Shown: in pieces, positions 50,353 to 60,873 of the stretch | Layout of the letters: each line of letters starts with the position of its first letter | Position numbering within the stretch: the stretch's first letter is position 1 | Position numbers and translations under genes: made by a program | The notes under the pieces: model-generated | The model's database searches: none | What the model was told of the DNA's origin: nothing | The model's input: only the letters and a program-made list of their open reading frames with translations | Assembly (NCBI RefSeq): GCF_900106845.1 | Contig: NZ_LT629850.1 | Location: 2,153,112-2,217,111, forward strand | Direction: 5' to 3' | DNA from: Romboutsia timonensis | Lineage (GTDB): Bacteria; Bacillota; Clostridia; Peptostreptococcales; Peptostreptococcaceae | Length of the DNA: 64,000 nt

Positions 50353-52521
50353 ATGAAACTTATATTAGCAGAAAAACCCTCTGTAGCTAAAACCATTGCA
50401 TCATTTTTAGGCGCTAAAACTCGATGTGATGGATACTTTGAAGGCAACGGGTATATAGTTACATATGCTGTTGGTCACTTAGTTGGTTTATATGATATGA
50501 AAGATTATGATAAAGATAAATATTCGGGTTCATGGAAGTTAAATAACTTTCCATTTATCCCTCAAGATAAATTTAAATTTAAAGTGGATAGTTCTAAAAA
50601 GAAACAATTTGATATTGTTAAAAATCTTATACATAGAGATGACATAGAATATATAATAAATGCAACTGATAATGATAGAGAGGGAGAACTTATCTCCTTT
50701 TTAATATTTTTATTAGCTAAAAATAAGAAACCAGTAAAAAGAATTTTAGTTAATGAATGGACTCCAGAAGATATAACTCGTGGTATGAATAATTTAAAAG
50801 ATGATGTTGATATGAGAAACTTACAAGCCGCAGGATATACTAGACTTATAACTGACTGGTTAATAGGTATAAATTTCACTTCTGTTGCTACTTTAAAATA
50901 TGGTAATGGAAAACTATTAAATATAGGACGTGTTATCCTTCCAACTGTTAAATTAGTTTATGACAGGGATATGGAGATTTTAAACTTTGTACCTAAAACT
51001 TATTATGAAATAGAAGGTAATTTTAAATCTAAAAACGGTGAATACAAAGGAAAATATATAAAAGGAAAAGAAATTAAATTTGATGATATAGAAGAAGTTA
51101 ACAAAGTTATAAATAGCATAAATTCTAATGAAGGTAAGATTATAGATAAAAAAATTACTACCTCTAAAGAATATGCTCCTAAACTTTTTAGTTTAACTTC
51201 TCTTCAAGGATATATTACTTCTAAATATTCAAACTTTACCTCTGATAAAGTATTAAGTGTGTGCCAATCACTTTACGAAGGTAGCGGAAAAGGTGGATAT
51301 ATAACTTATCCTAGAACTGATTCAATATACTTAGAAGAAAGCCTAGCTTCTAAAGTTTCTCAAACTTTAGATAAGCTAAAAGTAGGTCTTGAATATGAAA
51401 ATAAAATTAAATTTACTAAAACTAAAAGAGTTTTTGACTCTTCTAAAGTAGATAGCCATAGTGCTATAATACCTACTTATATAATACCTACTAAATTAAC
51501 ACCTGATGAACAAATAGTTTATAACGCTATAAAAGATAGATTTATTGCAAACTTTATGCCGCCTGCTGAATATGAAAATACTGAAATTAAAACTGATGTA
51601 GATTCAAATATATTTTTAACTAAGGGTAAGGTTCTTAAATCTAAGGGATATTTAGAAGTATATAAAAAAGAGGAAAAAGATGATTTACTTCCAAGTGTAT
51701 ATGTTAATGATATAGTTGAAGTTTTAGAAATTAAACCATTAACTAAGCAAACTACTCCTCCTAAACCATATACAGAGGATACTTTACTTAAAGCTATGAA
51801 AAGCTGTGGTAAAAATGTTCCTGATGATGATACTACTGTGTTATCTGGTTATTCTATAGGAACTTCTGCTACTCGTGCTGACGTTTTAAAAAAAATTTCT
51901 CAGGTTGGATATGTTGGAAAAAAAGGAAAATCATATTTTATAACTGATTTAGGAAAAAATTTAGTCGAGATATTCCCAGTTAAAGAATTATTCGATGTTG
52001 ATTATACTGGTAAACTTGAAAAAAGTTTAAGTGATATACAAAAAGGTCAGTTTACAAGAAAAGAATATTTAAATAATATAATGACATTTATATTTAATAA
52101 TGTTGAACTTATAAAAAGAGATACGCCAAAAAATATTAGTACAGAAACTTACAGTTATAATCCAAAAACTAAAAAATTCTCTAAAGAATCTAGTATTAAA
52201 TCTAAATCAAGTACATCTAAAGAAAATAAAGCTAATAATGAGTCATTAGGAAAGTGTCCTATATGTCAAAATGATGTTGTTGAAATAGAAAAAGGATTTA
52301 TATGTAAAAACTATAATGAATGTAAATTTGGAATTTGGAAAAATGATAAGTTCTTAGAATACTATAAGAAAAAACCTAATAAAACTATGGTAAAAAGCAT
52401 TCTAAAAAATGGCTCTGCTAAAGTAAAATCACTTACTTCAAAACAAGGTAATAAATTCGATGCCACGTTAAGATATTCTAAAAAAGACAATGGATATTTT
52501 GGTTGGGATCTAGAAATATAA
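50353..52521 (+). CDS. topB: DNA topoisomerase III
   Basis: The protein is 722 residues from ATG 50353 (AGGAGG). Toprim domain with LAEKPSVAKTIA at the start and NATDNDREGELI (about 99-110) binding Mg; active-site Tyr in ITYPRTDSIYL (about 316-326). A C-terminal zinc-type region (CPICQNDV...CKNYNECKFG near 634-660) is followed by a short extra domain. Type IA enzyme that decatenates DNA. Terminator at 52521-52544. Confidence 0.95.
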   Translation: MKLILAEKPSVAKTIASFLGAKTRCDGYFEGNGYIVTYAVGHLVGLYDMKDYDKDKYSGSWKLNNFPFIPQDKFKFKVDSSKKKQFDIVKNLIHRDDIEYIINATDNDREGELISFLIFLLAKNKKPVKRILVNEWTPEDITRGMNNLKDDVDMRNLQAAGYTRLITDWLIGINFTSVATLKYGNGKLLNIGRVILPTVKLVYDRDMEILNFVPKTYYEIEGNFKSKNGEYKGKYIKGKEIKFDDIEEVNKVINSINSNEGKIIDKKITTSKEYAPKLFSLTSLQGYITSKYSNFTSDKVLSVCQSLYEGSGKGGYITYPRTDSIYLEESLASKVSQTLDKLKVGLEYENKIKFTKTKRVFDSSKVDSHSAIIPTYIIPTKLTPDEQIVYNAIKDRFIANFMPPAEYENTEIKTDVDSNIFLTKGKVLKSKGYLEVYKKEEKDDLLPSVYVNDIVEVLEIKPLTKQTTPPKPYTEDTLLKAMKSCGKNVPDDDTTVLSGYSIGTSATRADVLKKISQVGYVGKKGKSYFITDLGKNLVEIFPVKELFDVDYTGKLEKSLSDIQKGQFTRKEYLNNIMTFIFNNVELIKRDTPKNISTETYSYNPKTKKFSKESSIKSKSSTSKENKANNESLGKCPICQNDVVEIEKGFICKNYNECKFGIWKNDKFLEYYKKKPNKTMVKSILKNGSAKVKSLTSKQGNKFDATLRYSKKDNGYFGWDLEI

Positions 52522-52544
52522 GGTTGCTAATTTTAGCAACCTTA
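52521..52544 (+). terminator. Terminator of topB
   Basis: AGGTTGCTAA and TTAGCAACCT form a 10-bp stem. Confidence 0.8.
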
Positions 52545-52790
52545 AAATTTATCATTCAAAGTTTCATCTATTTTAGACCTTGCCATTTTTATAAAATCTG
52601 AAAAACTATATCCCTTTAACTTACACCCACACTTAGGACAATAATCTAACTTTTTAGATACTAATGCTCTGCAACTAGGTTCTGGACATCTTACCTTTTC
52701 ATTAACCTCATATACTCTAAGTCCACATCTTGGGCAAATTGTTCCCGGACGAGATGATACATCTTTCCCACATCTTGGACATTTAGTCAT
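52542..52790 (-). CDS. Zinc-ribbon protein
   Basis: 82 residues with three CxxC-type pairs: CPRCGKD, CPRCGLRV, then CPEPSC and CPKCGC. These form at least two zinc ribbons; the C-terminal 20 residues are an amphipathic helix. Possibly a nucleic-acid binding or adaptor protein. Convergent to topB. Confidence 0.8.
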   Translation of the reverse strand: MTKCPRCGKDVSSRPGTICPRCGLRVYEVNEKVRCPEPSCRALVSKKLDYCPKCGCKLKGYSFSDFIKMARSKIDETLNDKF

Positions 52791-52941
52791 ATAGTATCCC
52801 CCCTGAAATTAAAATTTAAATAAATAAAAACCCTTATATTAATCTATGCATTTGACTAGTTATAGTGCTTACACATATTTATAATTAAAAGGGTTTTATT
52901 CTTTATATCATATATTTAATCTATATTATTAATAATATTTT

Positions 52942-53778
52942 TTATTTATCACTATCTTTATATATCTTTAGACCATTCTCTTTCATTATATCTAGTATTA
53001 TACCTGCTGTTTCTTCTATAGCTTTATTAGAAACATCTATTACAGGACATCCAGCCTTTTTCATTATTTTTTCTGAATAATCTAATTCTTGAAGTATTCT
53101 TTCTAGGTTAGCATAACTTGCGTTGCTTGATAAACCTAATGCTTTTAACCTTTCTTGTCTTATAGAATTAAGTTTTTCTGGCGTATTAGTTAATCCTATA
53201 ATTTTTTTAGGGTCTATTTCAAATACTTCTTTTGGTATTGGTATTTCAGGTACTAATGGTACATTTGCAACCTTTATATTTTTATTTGCTAGATACATAC
53301 TAAGAGGTGTCTTAGATGTTCTTGATATACCTAAAAGTACTATATCTGATTTTAATATTCCTCTTGGATCTTTTCCATCGTCATATTTAACTGCAAATTC
53401 TATAGCTTCAACTCTTTTAAAATAGCTTTCATCTAATTTTCTTATAATTCCTGGTTCTCTTTTCGGTTTTACACCAGTTTTATTTGATATTTGCTTAAGT
53501 AAAGGAGTCATTAAATCTACATGACTTAATTCTTCTTTATCACAGAAGTTCTTAGCTATATTTAATAAATTTTCTGAAACTAAAGTATATACTATTATAG
53601 CTCCTTCATTTTTACCACTTTCTAAAACTTCCATTAAAAACTTCTCATCAGCTACATATGGAAACCTTCTTATTTCACAATCATTTTCTGCATTAAATTG
53701 AGACAATGCAGCTTTTGTAACTTGTTGTGCAGTTTCCCCAACTGAGTCTGATATGACATATATAATTAAATTATCCAT
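52942..53778 (-). CDS. ppsR: PPDK regulatory protein (bifunctional kinase/pyrophosphorylase)
   Basis: The 278-residue DUF299 protein has VISDSVGETAQQVTKAALSQ near 8-27, the P-loop GISRTSKTPLS (about 150-160) and the late NTPEKLNSIRQERL. This family phosphorylates and dephosphorylates pyruvate phosphate dikinase using ADP. The CBS-domain regulator just upstream is its usual partner in clostridia and bacilli. Confidence 0.93.
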   Translation of the reverse strand: MDNLIIYVISDSVGETAQQVTKAALSQFNAENDCEIRRFPYVADEKFLMEVLESGKNEGAIIVYTLVSENLLNIAKNFCDKEELSHVDLMTPLLKQISNKTGVKPKREPGIIRKLDESYFKRVEAIEFAVKYDDGKDPRGILKSDIVLLGISRTSKTPLSMYLANKNIKVANVPLVPEIPIPKEVFEIDPKKIIGLTNTPEKLNSIRQERLKALGLSSNASYANLERILQELDYSEKIMKKAGCPVIDVSNKAIEETAGIILDIMKENGLKIYKDSDK

Positions 53779-53788
53779 CTATTCCTCC

Positions 53789-54427
53789 TTAATTATCAGC
53801 TATCTCTAAAAATAATTTCGTTATATTAGTCTTAGATAGTCTACCTATTACTTTAATCTGATTTGTATCCTCTTCATTAATTTCAACTACTGGAATAGAG
53901 TCAACTTCATGCTCTATTATCTTTTTAGCTGCTAATACTACATCATCTTCTTTATTTGTAGTTATAACATTAGGAGTTCTAGTCATTACCATACCTACTG
54001 GCATTTTATTTATATCTGCACTTCCTATTGTAGCTTTTAATAAATCTTTTCTAGATACTATACCACATAAATTTTCATTTTCATCTATTATAAATACGCT
54101 ACCTACATCAGATAAAAACATTGTAACTATAGAATCGTATATATTTGTATCTTGCTTTATAACTACAGGCATACTCATTATATCTTTTACTTTTTTATCT
54201 TTTATTTTATTACCTACTAAACTAGCACCACTTATGCCTGAGTAGAAATATCCAACCTTTGGTCTTGCATCTAATATACCTGTCATCGTAAGAATAGCTA
54301 AATCCGATCTTAATGTAGCACGAGTTACATTTAAGATAGAAGCTATACTCTCACTTGTTATAGGTTCATTTTCTTTTACTATGTCTATTATTTTTAATTG
54401 CCTAGGATTAAGTTGAATAATAGTCAC
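53789..54427 (-). CDS. ccpN: CcpN-like transcriptional repressor with CBS domains
   Basis: The 212 residues comprise an N-terminal winged HTH (1-65: ITSESIASILNVTRATLRSD), then two CBS domains (about 80-135 and 143-205). CcpN/YqzB represses gluconeogenic genes. It lies 10 bp before ppsR, so the two are one operon controlling PEP/pyruvate flux. Confidence 0.88.
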   Translation of the reverse strand: MTIIQLNPRQLKIIDIVKENEPITSESIASILNVTRATLRSDLAILTMTGILDARPKVGYFYSGISGASLVGNKIKDKKVKDIMSMPVVIKQDTNIYDSIVTMFLSDVGSVFIIDENENLCGIVSRKDLLKATIGSADINKMPVGMVMTRTPNVITTNKEDDVVLAAKKIIEHEVDSIPVVEINEEDTNQIKVIGRLSKTNITKLFLEIADN

Positions 54428-54680
54428 CTTCTTTCAAATATGATATACACTTTCACTAAATATACTTTATATTATATATATACTTTTTGTAATTTTTTAA
54501 AATATATATTGCATTTATAATATTTAATACATTTTGTTTTTTATGCTTTATTAGTATTGTTTATTTTAAATAATAATCTAAATTATTTTATTTATTTTAT
54601 ATTATAGTATATAATTCATTATACTAATCTATATTTAACGTATTTTTATATTTTCTATCAAACTATATTTTTTCGTAGAA

Positions 54681-54743
54681 TAATATCTAATATCTAATAT
54701 CTAATATCTAATATCTAATATCTAATATCTAATATCTAATATC
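54681..54743 (+). repeat. Nine tandem copies of TAATATC
   Basis: A perfect 7-bp microsatellite of nine units (63 bp), in the 419-bp gap between glyS and ccpN; I see no gene in 54428-54846. Copy number may vary between strains. Confidence 0.9.
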
Positions 54744-54846
54744 TAAATTTTATTTTAATATTTAGATTTAGTAAATACAGTATCTTAAAATTAATCTATA
54801 ATTTATCTTTAAAAAATAATAGGAGGAATCAATATCCCCCTATTTA

Positions 54847-56913
54847 TTATTTATATACTATTTTAGATAAATCACATATGCTTAGCATTGTGTCATATAT
54901 TTGCTTTAATAATCCTAATCTGTTATTCTTTATAGCTTCATCCTTATCCATTACCATTACACTATCAAACATAGCATCTATAGATGGTCTTAATGATGCA
55001 AAGCTATCTAGAGCTTCACTATATTTTTTATCATTTAATAATTCTTTAACTTTAACTTTTATATTATTAAATTCTTTGTATAAGTTTATTTCAGCATCTT
55101 CTGTTAATAATTGTTCATTAACATCACTAGATACAGCTTTTTGAGCTAATGTAGAGACTCTGTTAAACGCAGTTAACATTTCAACTAGCTCATCTTTATC
55201 TAACCAGTTATTAAGTTCAGTAGCTCTTAAGTGCATATCTGATATATCATTTATTTCTGAGCTTAACACTGCATCTATTACATCATATCTTATACCTAAA
55301 TCTCTAAATAGATTTTTTATTCTTTCTTTAAAGAATTCCATAATAGAATTTACTACTTCTTCTTTATTAAACTCTAAATTAGAGTAGTTATTTAATGCTA
55401 ACTCAACTAATTCCTTTAAGCTTATATCTAATTTACTATCCATTAATATATTAAGCACACCTAACGCTTGACGTCTTAAAGCATATGGGTCTTGAGAACC
55501 AGTTGGTTGTATTCCTATTGCAAAGAATCCAGCTATAGAATCTAATTTATCAGCTATAGATAAAGCTATACCTGCATTAGTTTTTGGAAGTATATCTCCT
55601 GCAAATCTTGGTAAATAGTGTTCAAATATAGCTTCGCAAACAGCTTCATTTTCACCACTTACTCTAGCATACTCTCTACCCATTATACCTTGAAGTTCTG
55701 TAAATTCGAATACCATACCTGTAACTAAATCTGCCTTACAAAGCTTAGCTGCTCTTTTTGCATCTTCTTTATCTTGTTGTAAGTTTAATAAATCTATTAT
55801 ATTAGAACTTAAATTTTCTATTCTTAAAGTTTTATCGTATACTGTTCCAAGTTTAGCTTGGAATACTACACTCTTTAACTTTTCTATATAGCTTTCTAAA
55901 CTCTTTTTAGTATCTTCTTTATAGAAGAATAATGCATCTTCAAGTCTAGCAACTAAAACTTTTTCATTACCAGCTTTAACTTTGTCTATTCTATAATCAT
56001 TACCATTTCTAACTGCTATAAAGTTAGGAAGTAATTTTCCATCTTTAACAACAGGGAAGTATCTTTGGTGTTGTTGCATTGGAGTTGTAACAACTTCTTT
56101 TGGAAGTTTTACATAATCTTCATTGAATTCTCCATAAAATGCTGTTGGGTATTCAACTAAGTAAGTTACTTCTTCTAATAAATCTTCGTCAAACTCAACT
56201 TCTCCACCTAAAGATTTAGCAACTTCTATACATTGCTTTCTTATCATTTCTTTTCTCTTATCTTGGTCAAGTATTACAAAGTTTTCTTCTAACTTTGTTA
56301 AGTAATCTTCTAATGAATTTACTTCAAATTCACTTTGTCCTAAGAATCTATGACCTTTTGTTATATTAGATGATTTTATTCCTTCTAAATCTATTTCAAG
56401 TACATTGTCATTTAGTAAAGTAACCATCCATCTTATAGGTCTTGCAAATCTCATGTTTCTTCCACCCCAACGCATAGCTTTAGGGAAAGTTACATTTTTT
56501 ACTGCTTCAGGTAATATAGTTTTTAATACTTCACTAGTTTCTTTACCTTCTTGTCTTATTGTTCCAAATATGTATTCATCTTTTCCTACAGTTTTGAAAA
56601 CAACATCTTCTTCTTTAAGACCTTTACTCTTCATAAACCCAAGTGCAGGTTTTGTAAAGTTTCCATCAGCATCTAATGCTATTTTCTTTGAAGGTCCTTT
56701 AACTTCTTCTTCTAAGTTACTTTGTCTTTCACTTATATTTTCAACTATAAAAGTTAATCTTCTTGGAGTTCCGTATGTTTTTATATCACTAAATTCGATT
56801 CTATTTTCATTGAACATCTTAGTTAAGTTGCTCTTTATTTGATCTAAGGTACTACTTACAAATCTTGATGGTAATTCTTCAACACCAACTTCAAATAAAA
56901 GGTAGTTATTCAT
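54847..56913 (-). CDS. glyS: Glycyl-tRNA synthetase, beta subunit
   Basis: 688 residues, the normal length. It begins with the GlyS signature LFEVGVEELPSRFV and has TPRRLTF near 50-56 and RPIRWMVTLL near 154-163, the HD-like insert near the middle and a C-terminal anticodon-binding domain. Its start overlaps the glyQ stop by one base. Tetramer with GlyQ charges tRNA-Gly. Confidence 0.95.
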   Translation of the reverse strand: MNNYLLFEVGVEELPSRFVSSTLDQIKSNLTKMFNENRIEFSDIKTYGTPRRLTFIVENISERQSNLEEEVKGPSKKIALDADGNFTKPALGFMKSKGLKEEDVVFKTVGKDEYIFGTIRQEGKETSEVLKTILPEAVKNVTFPKAMRWGGRNMRFARPIRWMVTLLNDNVLEIDLEGIKSSNITKGHRFLGQSEFEVNSLEDYLTKLEENFVILDQDKRKEMIRKQCIEVAKSLGGEVEFDEDLLEEVTYLVEYPTAFYGEFNEDYVKLPKEVVTTPMQQHQRYFPVVKDGKLLPNFIAVRNGNDYRIDKVKAGNEKVLVARLEDALFFYKEDTKKSLESYIEKLKSVVFQAKLGTVYDKTLRIENLSSNIIDLLNLQQDKEDAKRAAKLCKADLVTGMVFEFTELQGIMGREYARVSGENEAVCEAIFEHYLPRFAGDILPKTNAGIALSIADKLDSIAGFFAIGIQPTGSQDPYALRRQALGVLNILMDSKLDISLKELVELALNNYSNLEFNKEEVVNSIMEFFKERIKNLFRDLGIRYDVIDAVLSSEINDISDMHLRATELNNWLDKDELVEMLTAFNRVSTLAQKAVSSDVNEQLLTEDAEINLYKEFNNIKVKVKELLNDKKYSEALDSFASLRPSIDAMFDSVMVMDKDEAIKNNRLGLLKQIYDTMLSICDLSKIVYK

Positions 56914-57791
56914 TATTTATCACCTCTCTTTAAAAGTGGGAATCCCATTTCTTCCCTTTGCTTTACAAATGCTGCAGCAACATTTCTTGACATATTTCTA
57001 ACTCTTCCTATGAAAGATGCCCTTTGGCTAACCCCTACAGCTCCTCTTGCATCTAAAGTATTAAATGCATGAGAACATTTTAGTACATAGTCATAAGCTG
57101 GAATTACTAGACCTTTTTCCATTAACTTAAGACCTTCTTTTTCATATATATCAAATAAGTTAAATAACATATCTGCATCACATTCTTCAAATGCATACAT
57201 AGAGTTTTCGTATTCAGCAGATTTAAATATATCTCCATAAGTCATTTCATCATTCCATTTTAAATCATAAACGCTGTCAACTTCTTGGATATACATTGCT
57301 AATCTTTCTAGACCATATGTAATTTCTCCTGTTTCAAGTTCACATTCTATACCACCAACTTGTTGGAAATATGTAAATTGAGTTATTTCCATACCATCTA
57401 ACCATACTTCCCAACCAAGTCCCCAAGCTCCAACTGTAGTTGATTCCCAGTTATCCTCAACAAATCTTATATCATGTTCATTTGGATCTATACCGATAGC
57501 TTTTAAGCTTCCTAAATATAATTCTTGAATGTTATCTGGAGATGGCTTTAATATAACTTGGAATTGGTGATGTTGATATAATCTATTTGGATTTTCACCA
57601 TATCTACCATCAGCCGGTCTTCTAGATGGTTCTACATAGCAAACCTTCCAAGGTTCTGGCCCTAATGATCTTAAAAAAGTGTTAGGATTCATTGTTCCCG
57701 CACCTTTTTCTACATCGTAAGGTTGCATCATTATACATCCTTGTTTAGACCAATAATTTTGCAATGTAAGTATCATATCTTGAAAATTCAT
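56913..57791 (-). CDS. glyQ: Glycyl-tRNA synthetase, alpha subunit
   Basis: The 292-residue class II catalytic subunit has [20 protein letters not shown] (12-31), [20 protein letters not shown] (motif 2 region), and [17 protein letters not shown]. No T-box leader is seen upstream; the 130-bp gap holds only a hairpin. Confidence 0.95.
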   Translation of the reverse strand: MNFQDMILTLQNYWSKQGCIMMQPYDVEKGAGTMNPNTFLRSLGPEPWKVCYVEPSRRPADGRYGENPNRLYQHHQFQVILKPSPDNIQELYLGSLKAIGIDPNEHDIRFVEDNWESTTVGAWGLGWEVWLDGMEITQFTYFQQVGGIECELETGEITYGLERLAMYIQEVDSVYDLKWNDEMTYGDIFKSAEYENSMYAFEECDADMLFNLFDIYEKEGLKLMEKGLVIPAYDYVLKCSHAFNTLDARGAVGVSQRASFIGRVRNMSRNVAAAFVKQREEMGFPLLKRGDK

Positions 57792-57827
57792 AATAATACC
57801 TCCTTTAATAAAATTGCTTAATATAAC

Positions 57828-57855
57828 AAAGCCTTTCGTCTACACGAAAGGCCTT
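57828..57855 (-). terminator. Hairpin upstream of glyQ
   Basis: GCCTTTCGT (57831-57839) and ACGAAAGGC (57844-57852) form a strong 9-bp stem with a short T tract. Probably the end of the recO-DUF4342 transcript, so glyQS may have its own promoter. Confidence 0.7.
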
Positions 57856-57920
57856 TAATAGCTATTTTCTAACTTTTAGAATATCAAATTAAACAATATT
57901 TGTCAATGTAAATGGTAATC

Positions 57921-58523
57921 CTATTTATTTAAATTCTCATCATCTTCATTGATAAGTTCGTCAGTTATATCTTTATCATCTTTTTTATTATCTACTACAA
58001 CATCTTTTACTTCTTTGGCTGTGTTAACTAGCATTTGCTTTAACATATTAAGTTTTTCTTCATTTAGTTCACCTAAATCAACTATACTGCCATCATCTTC
58101 ATTTTGTATTTTTATTCTACACTTTCCTATAACTGCTGCAGATAATCCAACTAATGTATAGATAGGAAGTAATGCTACACCTACTACACCTACTGTTAAC
58201 GGTATATTCATTATAACTTTATTATTTCTATCAATTATAACTCTTATTACACTACTTCTTTTAAGTAATTCTTTTGCTTGTTCTTTCATTTCTTTAAAAT
58301 CTTCACTATCTTTAGAAAACATATCCTCTACTGCTTTTTTAGCTTGTTTAGTCTTCTTTGATAAATTACTTTCTATTGTAGTTTTATTAGATTCTAGTGC
58401 TATTATAGATTCTATAACATCTCCATTATGATCTATAAGTGCTTGTTTAGCCTCTGCATATGTTGCACTAGGCACTCTTTGTATTACTGCATCAATCTTT
58501 TCTATTGTAATTTCGTTACTCAC
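57921..58523 (-). CDS. DUF4342/UBA-like domain protein
   Basis: In 200 residues the N-terminal 45 are a UBA/TS-N-like fold ([20 protein letters not shown]). A charged helix follows, then a DUF4342-type core ([20 protein letters not shown] with a hydrophobic, probably membrane-associated helix near 107-135) and an acidic tail. Overlaps recO by 8 bp. Function unknown. Confidence 0.75.
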   Translation of the reverse strand: MSNEITIEKIDAVIQRVPSATYAEAKQALIDHNGDVIESIIALESNKTTIESNLSKKTKQAKKAVEDMFSKDSEDFKEMKEQAKELLKRSSVIRVIIDRNNKVIMNIPLTVGVVGVALLPIYTLVGLSAAVIGKCRIKIQNEDDGSIVDLGELNEEKLNMLKQMLVNTAKEVKDVVVDNKKDDKDITDELINEDDENLNK

Positions 58524-59289
58524 CCTTATCAGCTCCCTTAATATTTTCTATATCTTTTAAGAAGTATAACGATTTAAAGTTTACATTATCAATATAAACA
58601 TTTAAATATTGCTTTAGAACTTTTTCTAGTTCATAAGTTATATACTTAGATACTTTAGCCTTGCTACATGTCAATATATCATTATTTAATATATATTCCA
58701 TTAGCTTTATAGTTGTTACATCTAATTTTATATTTTCTTCAGTATTTTCACTACATAAATCACATAACAAGCCACCTTCATATATATTGAAAATTGCTGA
58801 CTTTATACTCTTACTTCCACAGCTACTACATCTGTTCACAACTGGTCTAAAGCCTATATAGTCTAGAAATTTTAATTCAAAGGCCCTTGTTATAAACTTT
58901 TTATCTGTATTTTCTTGTGTATATAAGTATAGAGTCTGGGCAAGTAGTATAAATAATCTATTATTAGTTTGATTCTCGCATGTAGAACCTTCTACAAGTT
59001 TAGTAATATAGGTAGCATATGAAAATGCCTCTATATCATATGAAATATCATAAAAACTTTTTATTGTGTCACTTTGATTTACTGTATACATATTTCCTTT
59101 TCTTTTTAATGTATAGTTTGCATAAGAAAAAAGTTGCGCTGATGAAAGCAATGAACTTTTATTTCGTTTTGCTCCCTTAGCTATTGCAGATACTTTTCCT
59201 AATTTACGCGTAAATAAAGTTAATATAACATCATTTTCTTTGTACCTTACTGCTTTAAGTACTATCCCCTGGGTGTTCAGTATTATCAT
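58516..59289 (-). CDS. recO: DNA repair protein RecO
   Basis: 257 residues: OB-fold N-terminus ([21 protein letters not shown]), zinc site CSSCGS...LLCDLC near 149-175, helical C-terminus. Acts in RecFOR loading of RecA. The gene overlaps the yqzL-like gene before it. Confidence 0.92.
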   Translation of the reverse strand: MIILNTQGIVLKAVRYKENDVILTLFTRKLGKVSAIAKGAKRNKSSLLSSAQLFSYANYTLKRKGNMYTVNQSDTIKSFYDISYDIEAFSYATYITKLVEGSTCENQTNNRLFILLAQTLYLYTQENTDKKFITRAFELKFLDYIGFRPVVNRCSSCGSKSIKSAIFNIYEGGLLCDLCSENTEENIKLDVTTIKLMEYILNNDILTCSKAKVSKYITYELEKVLKQYLNVYIDNVNFKSLYFLKDIENIKGADKGE

Positions 59290-59410
59290 CGGTGTTATCT
59301 ATCTCCCTTAACTCATCAGTTTCTTCATGCAAGTTTTTACAGTCACTTAAATATAGATATGCTTCTATACTACCCGTCTTTTTAAAAACTTCCCAACATA
59401 AATTGTTCAT
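59255..59410 (-). CDS. YqzL-like small protein
   Basis: The 51 residues start at ATG 59410. [18 protein letters not shown] (4-21) is the YqzL pattern; the rest is an acidic extension that overlaps recO by 35 bp. YqzL is a small protein often found between era and recO in Firmicutes; function unknown. Confidence 0.75.
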   Translation of the reverse strand: MNNLCWEVFKKTGSIEAYLYLSDCKNLHEETDELREIDNTDDNTEHPGDST

Positions 59411-59412
59411 TT

Positions 59413-59463
59413 TTAAAAAACCCCCTTCTCACGGTTATAATTATATTCTTAGTAAGAAGAGGG
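59413..59463 (-). terminator. mgtE terminator overlapping the yqzL ribosome site
   Basis: GTAAGAAGAGGG (59452-59463) pairs with CCCCCTTCTCAC (59421-59432) with wobbles, then T6. The 3' arm is also the Shine-Dalgarno sequence of yqzL, so folding would also mask translation. Confidence 0.7.
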
Positions 59464-59482
59464 TAAATAATACATTAAGTTA

Positions 59483-60871
59483 TTAAACAATTTTTGACAA
59501 TATTATAGTTGTTGTTACTAAGTATATTGTTATTCCTGTTATATCAAGCACTGTAGCTATAACTGGGGCTGATATAATTGATGGGTCTGCATCTAATTTT
59601 TTAAATAATATAGGCATAAATCCACCTATCATAGCTCCAACAATCATATTTATAAATAACGATACAGTCACAACTAATACTATATTTATATCTTTTATAA
59701 ATATAAATACTATTATACTAACTATTAAGCTACATATTATACCTGTAATAATTCCTACTACAGCTTCTCTTATAACATTATTAAATTCTAGGTCTTTATT
59801 AGATAAACTCATTACAGCAAGAGCTGATGATTGAGTTCCTATATTTCCTCCCATACCTAAAACCACAGGTATAAAAAATACTAAAGATGCATATTTAGGA
59901 TTCATTATAAAGTCTAAGTTTGAAAGTATTGCACTTGATAAAAGACCTGCTAATAAAGTAATTATTAGCCATGGTATTCTCGCCCTTACAGATGAAAATA
60001 TTTGCTCTGCTGGTGTTTTATTTACATTTTGTGCTATATCTATTTCGTGTTCTGAAGTTCCTGCAAACTTATACATATCTTCAGTTGCTTCTTCTTCCAT
60101 TACATCTATTATATCATCTACTGTAATTATACCTTTTAATCTGTGTTCTCTATCTATAACAGGTATTGCTATTAAATTATATTTTGAAACTAGTCTAACT
60201 GCTTCCTCTCTATCTTCATCTACAAAGACAGATATTATATTCTCACTCATTAAATCTTTTACTATACTACTATCTCTAGCAAGTATTAATTCTCTTAGCG
60301 ATAAAACTCCTACTAATCGTTCTTCATTGTCAACTACATATACATAGTATATAGTTTCTGCATCTTCTGCATATTCTCTCATATGAGATATTGCCTCTTT
60401 AGCTGTCATATATTCATTAATTTGTATATATCCAGTCGTCATTATTCCGCCAGTTGATTCTTCTTCATATATTAATAGTTCTTTTACATCATCGGCATCT
60501 TTTTCACTTAAAAGTTCCATTATGTTTTCTCGCTCATCTTCTTCTAACTGACTTAATATATCTGCCATATCATCAAGAGACATTAATTCTAATATATTTT
60601 TTTTATTTTCTGTATCTAGTTTTGATAATATATTACTAAAAAACTCAACATCACTTTCTTCTAATATAGAAGCAGCCATATCTAAAGGAAGTACTTCAAA
60701 TAGTTTTATTTTTTCATTTTCTTCTAGATTTTCCATTATCTCGAATATATCTATTATATGATATTCTTCAAGTAACTCTCTAAGTTCTAGTATTTTGTTA
60801 TTTTCAATTAATATTGTTACTTCATTTAATAAATCTTTGGAAGCATCCTGTTTCCTATCCATATAATTCAC
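59483..60871 (-). CDS. mgtE: Magnesium transporter MgtE
   Basis: 462 residues: N-terminal helical superhelix with acidic residues (1-130), two CBS domains (about 135-255), a plug helix, and five membrane helices (about 290-460) with IVGAMIGGFMPIL in the pore region. Mg2+-gated Mg2+ channel. It lies three bases from era, an unusual but seen neighbour. Confidence 0.94.
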   Translation of the reverse strand: MNYMDRKQDASKDLLNEVTILIENNKILELRELLEEYHIIDIFEIMENLEENEKIKLFEVLPLDMAASILEESDVEFFSNILSKLDTENKKNILELMSLDDMADILSQLEEDERENIMELLSEKDADDVKELLIYEEESTGGIMTTGYIQINEYMTAKEAISHMREYAEDAETIYYVYVVDNEERLVGVLSLRELILARDSSIVKDLMSENIISVFVDEDREEAVRLVSKYNLIAIPVIDREHRLKGIITVDDIIDVMEEEATEDMYKFAGTSEHEIDIAQNVNKTPAEQIFSSVRARIPWLIITLLAGLLSSAILSNLDFIMNPKYASLVFFIPVVLGMGGNIGTQSSALAVMSLSNKDLEFNNVIREAVVGIITGIICSLIVSIIVFIFIKDINIVLVVTVSLFINMIVGAMIGGFMPILFKKLDADPSIISAPVIATVLDITGITIYLVTTTIILSKIV

Positions 60872-60873
60872 CT

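Noticed and set aside
54681-54743. CRISPR-like short repeats
   Set aside because: Head-to-tail 7-bp units without spacers; a microsatellite.
57792-57920. Glycine T-box or riboswitch before glyQ
   Set aside because: Only 129 bp, no T-box core sequence and only one hairpin that looks like a terminator.
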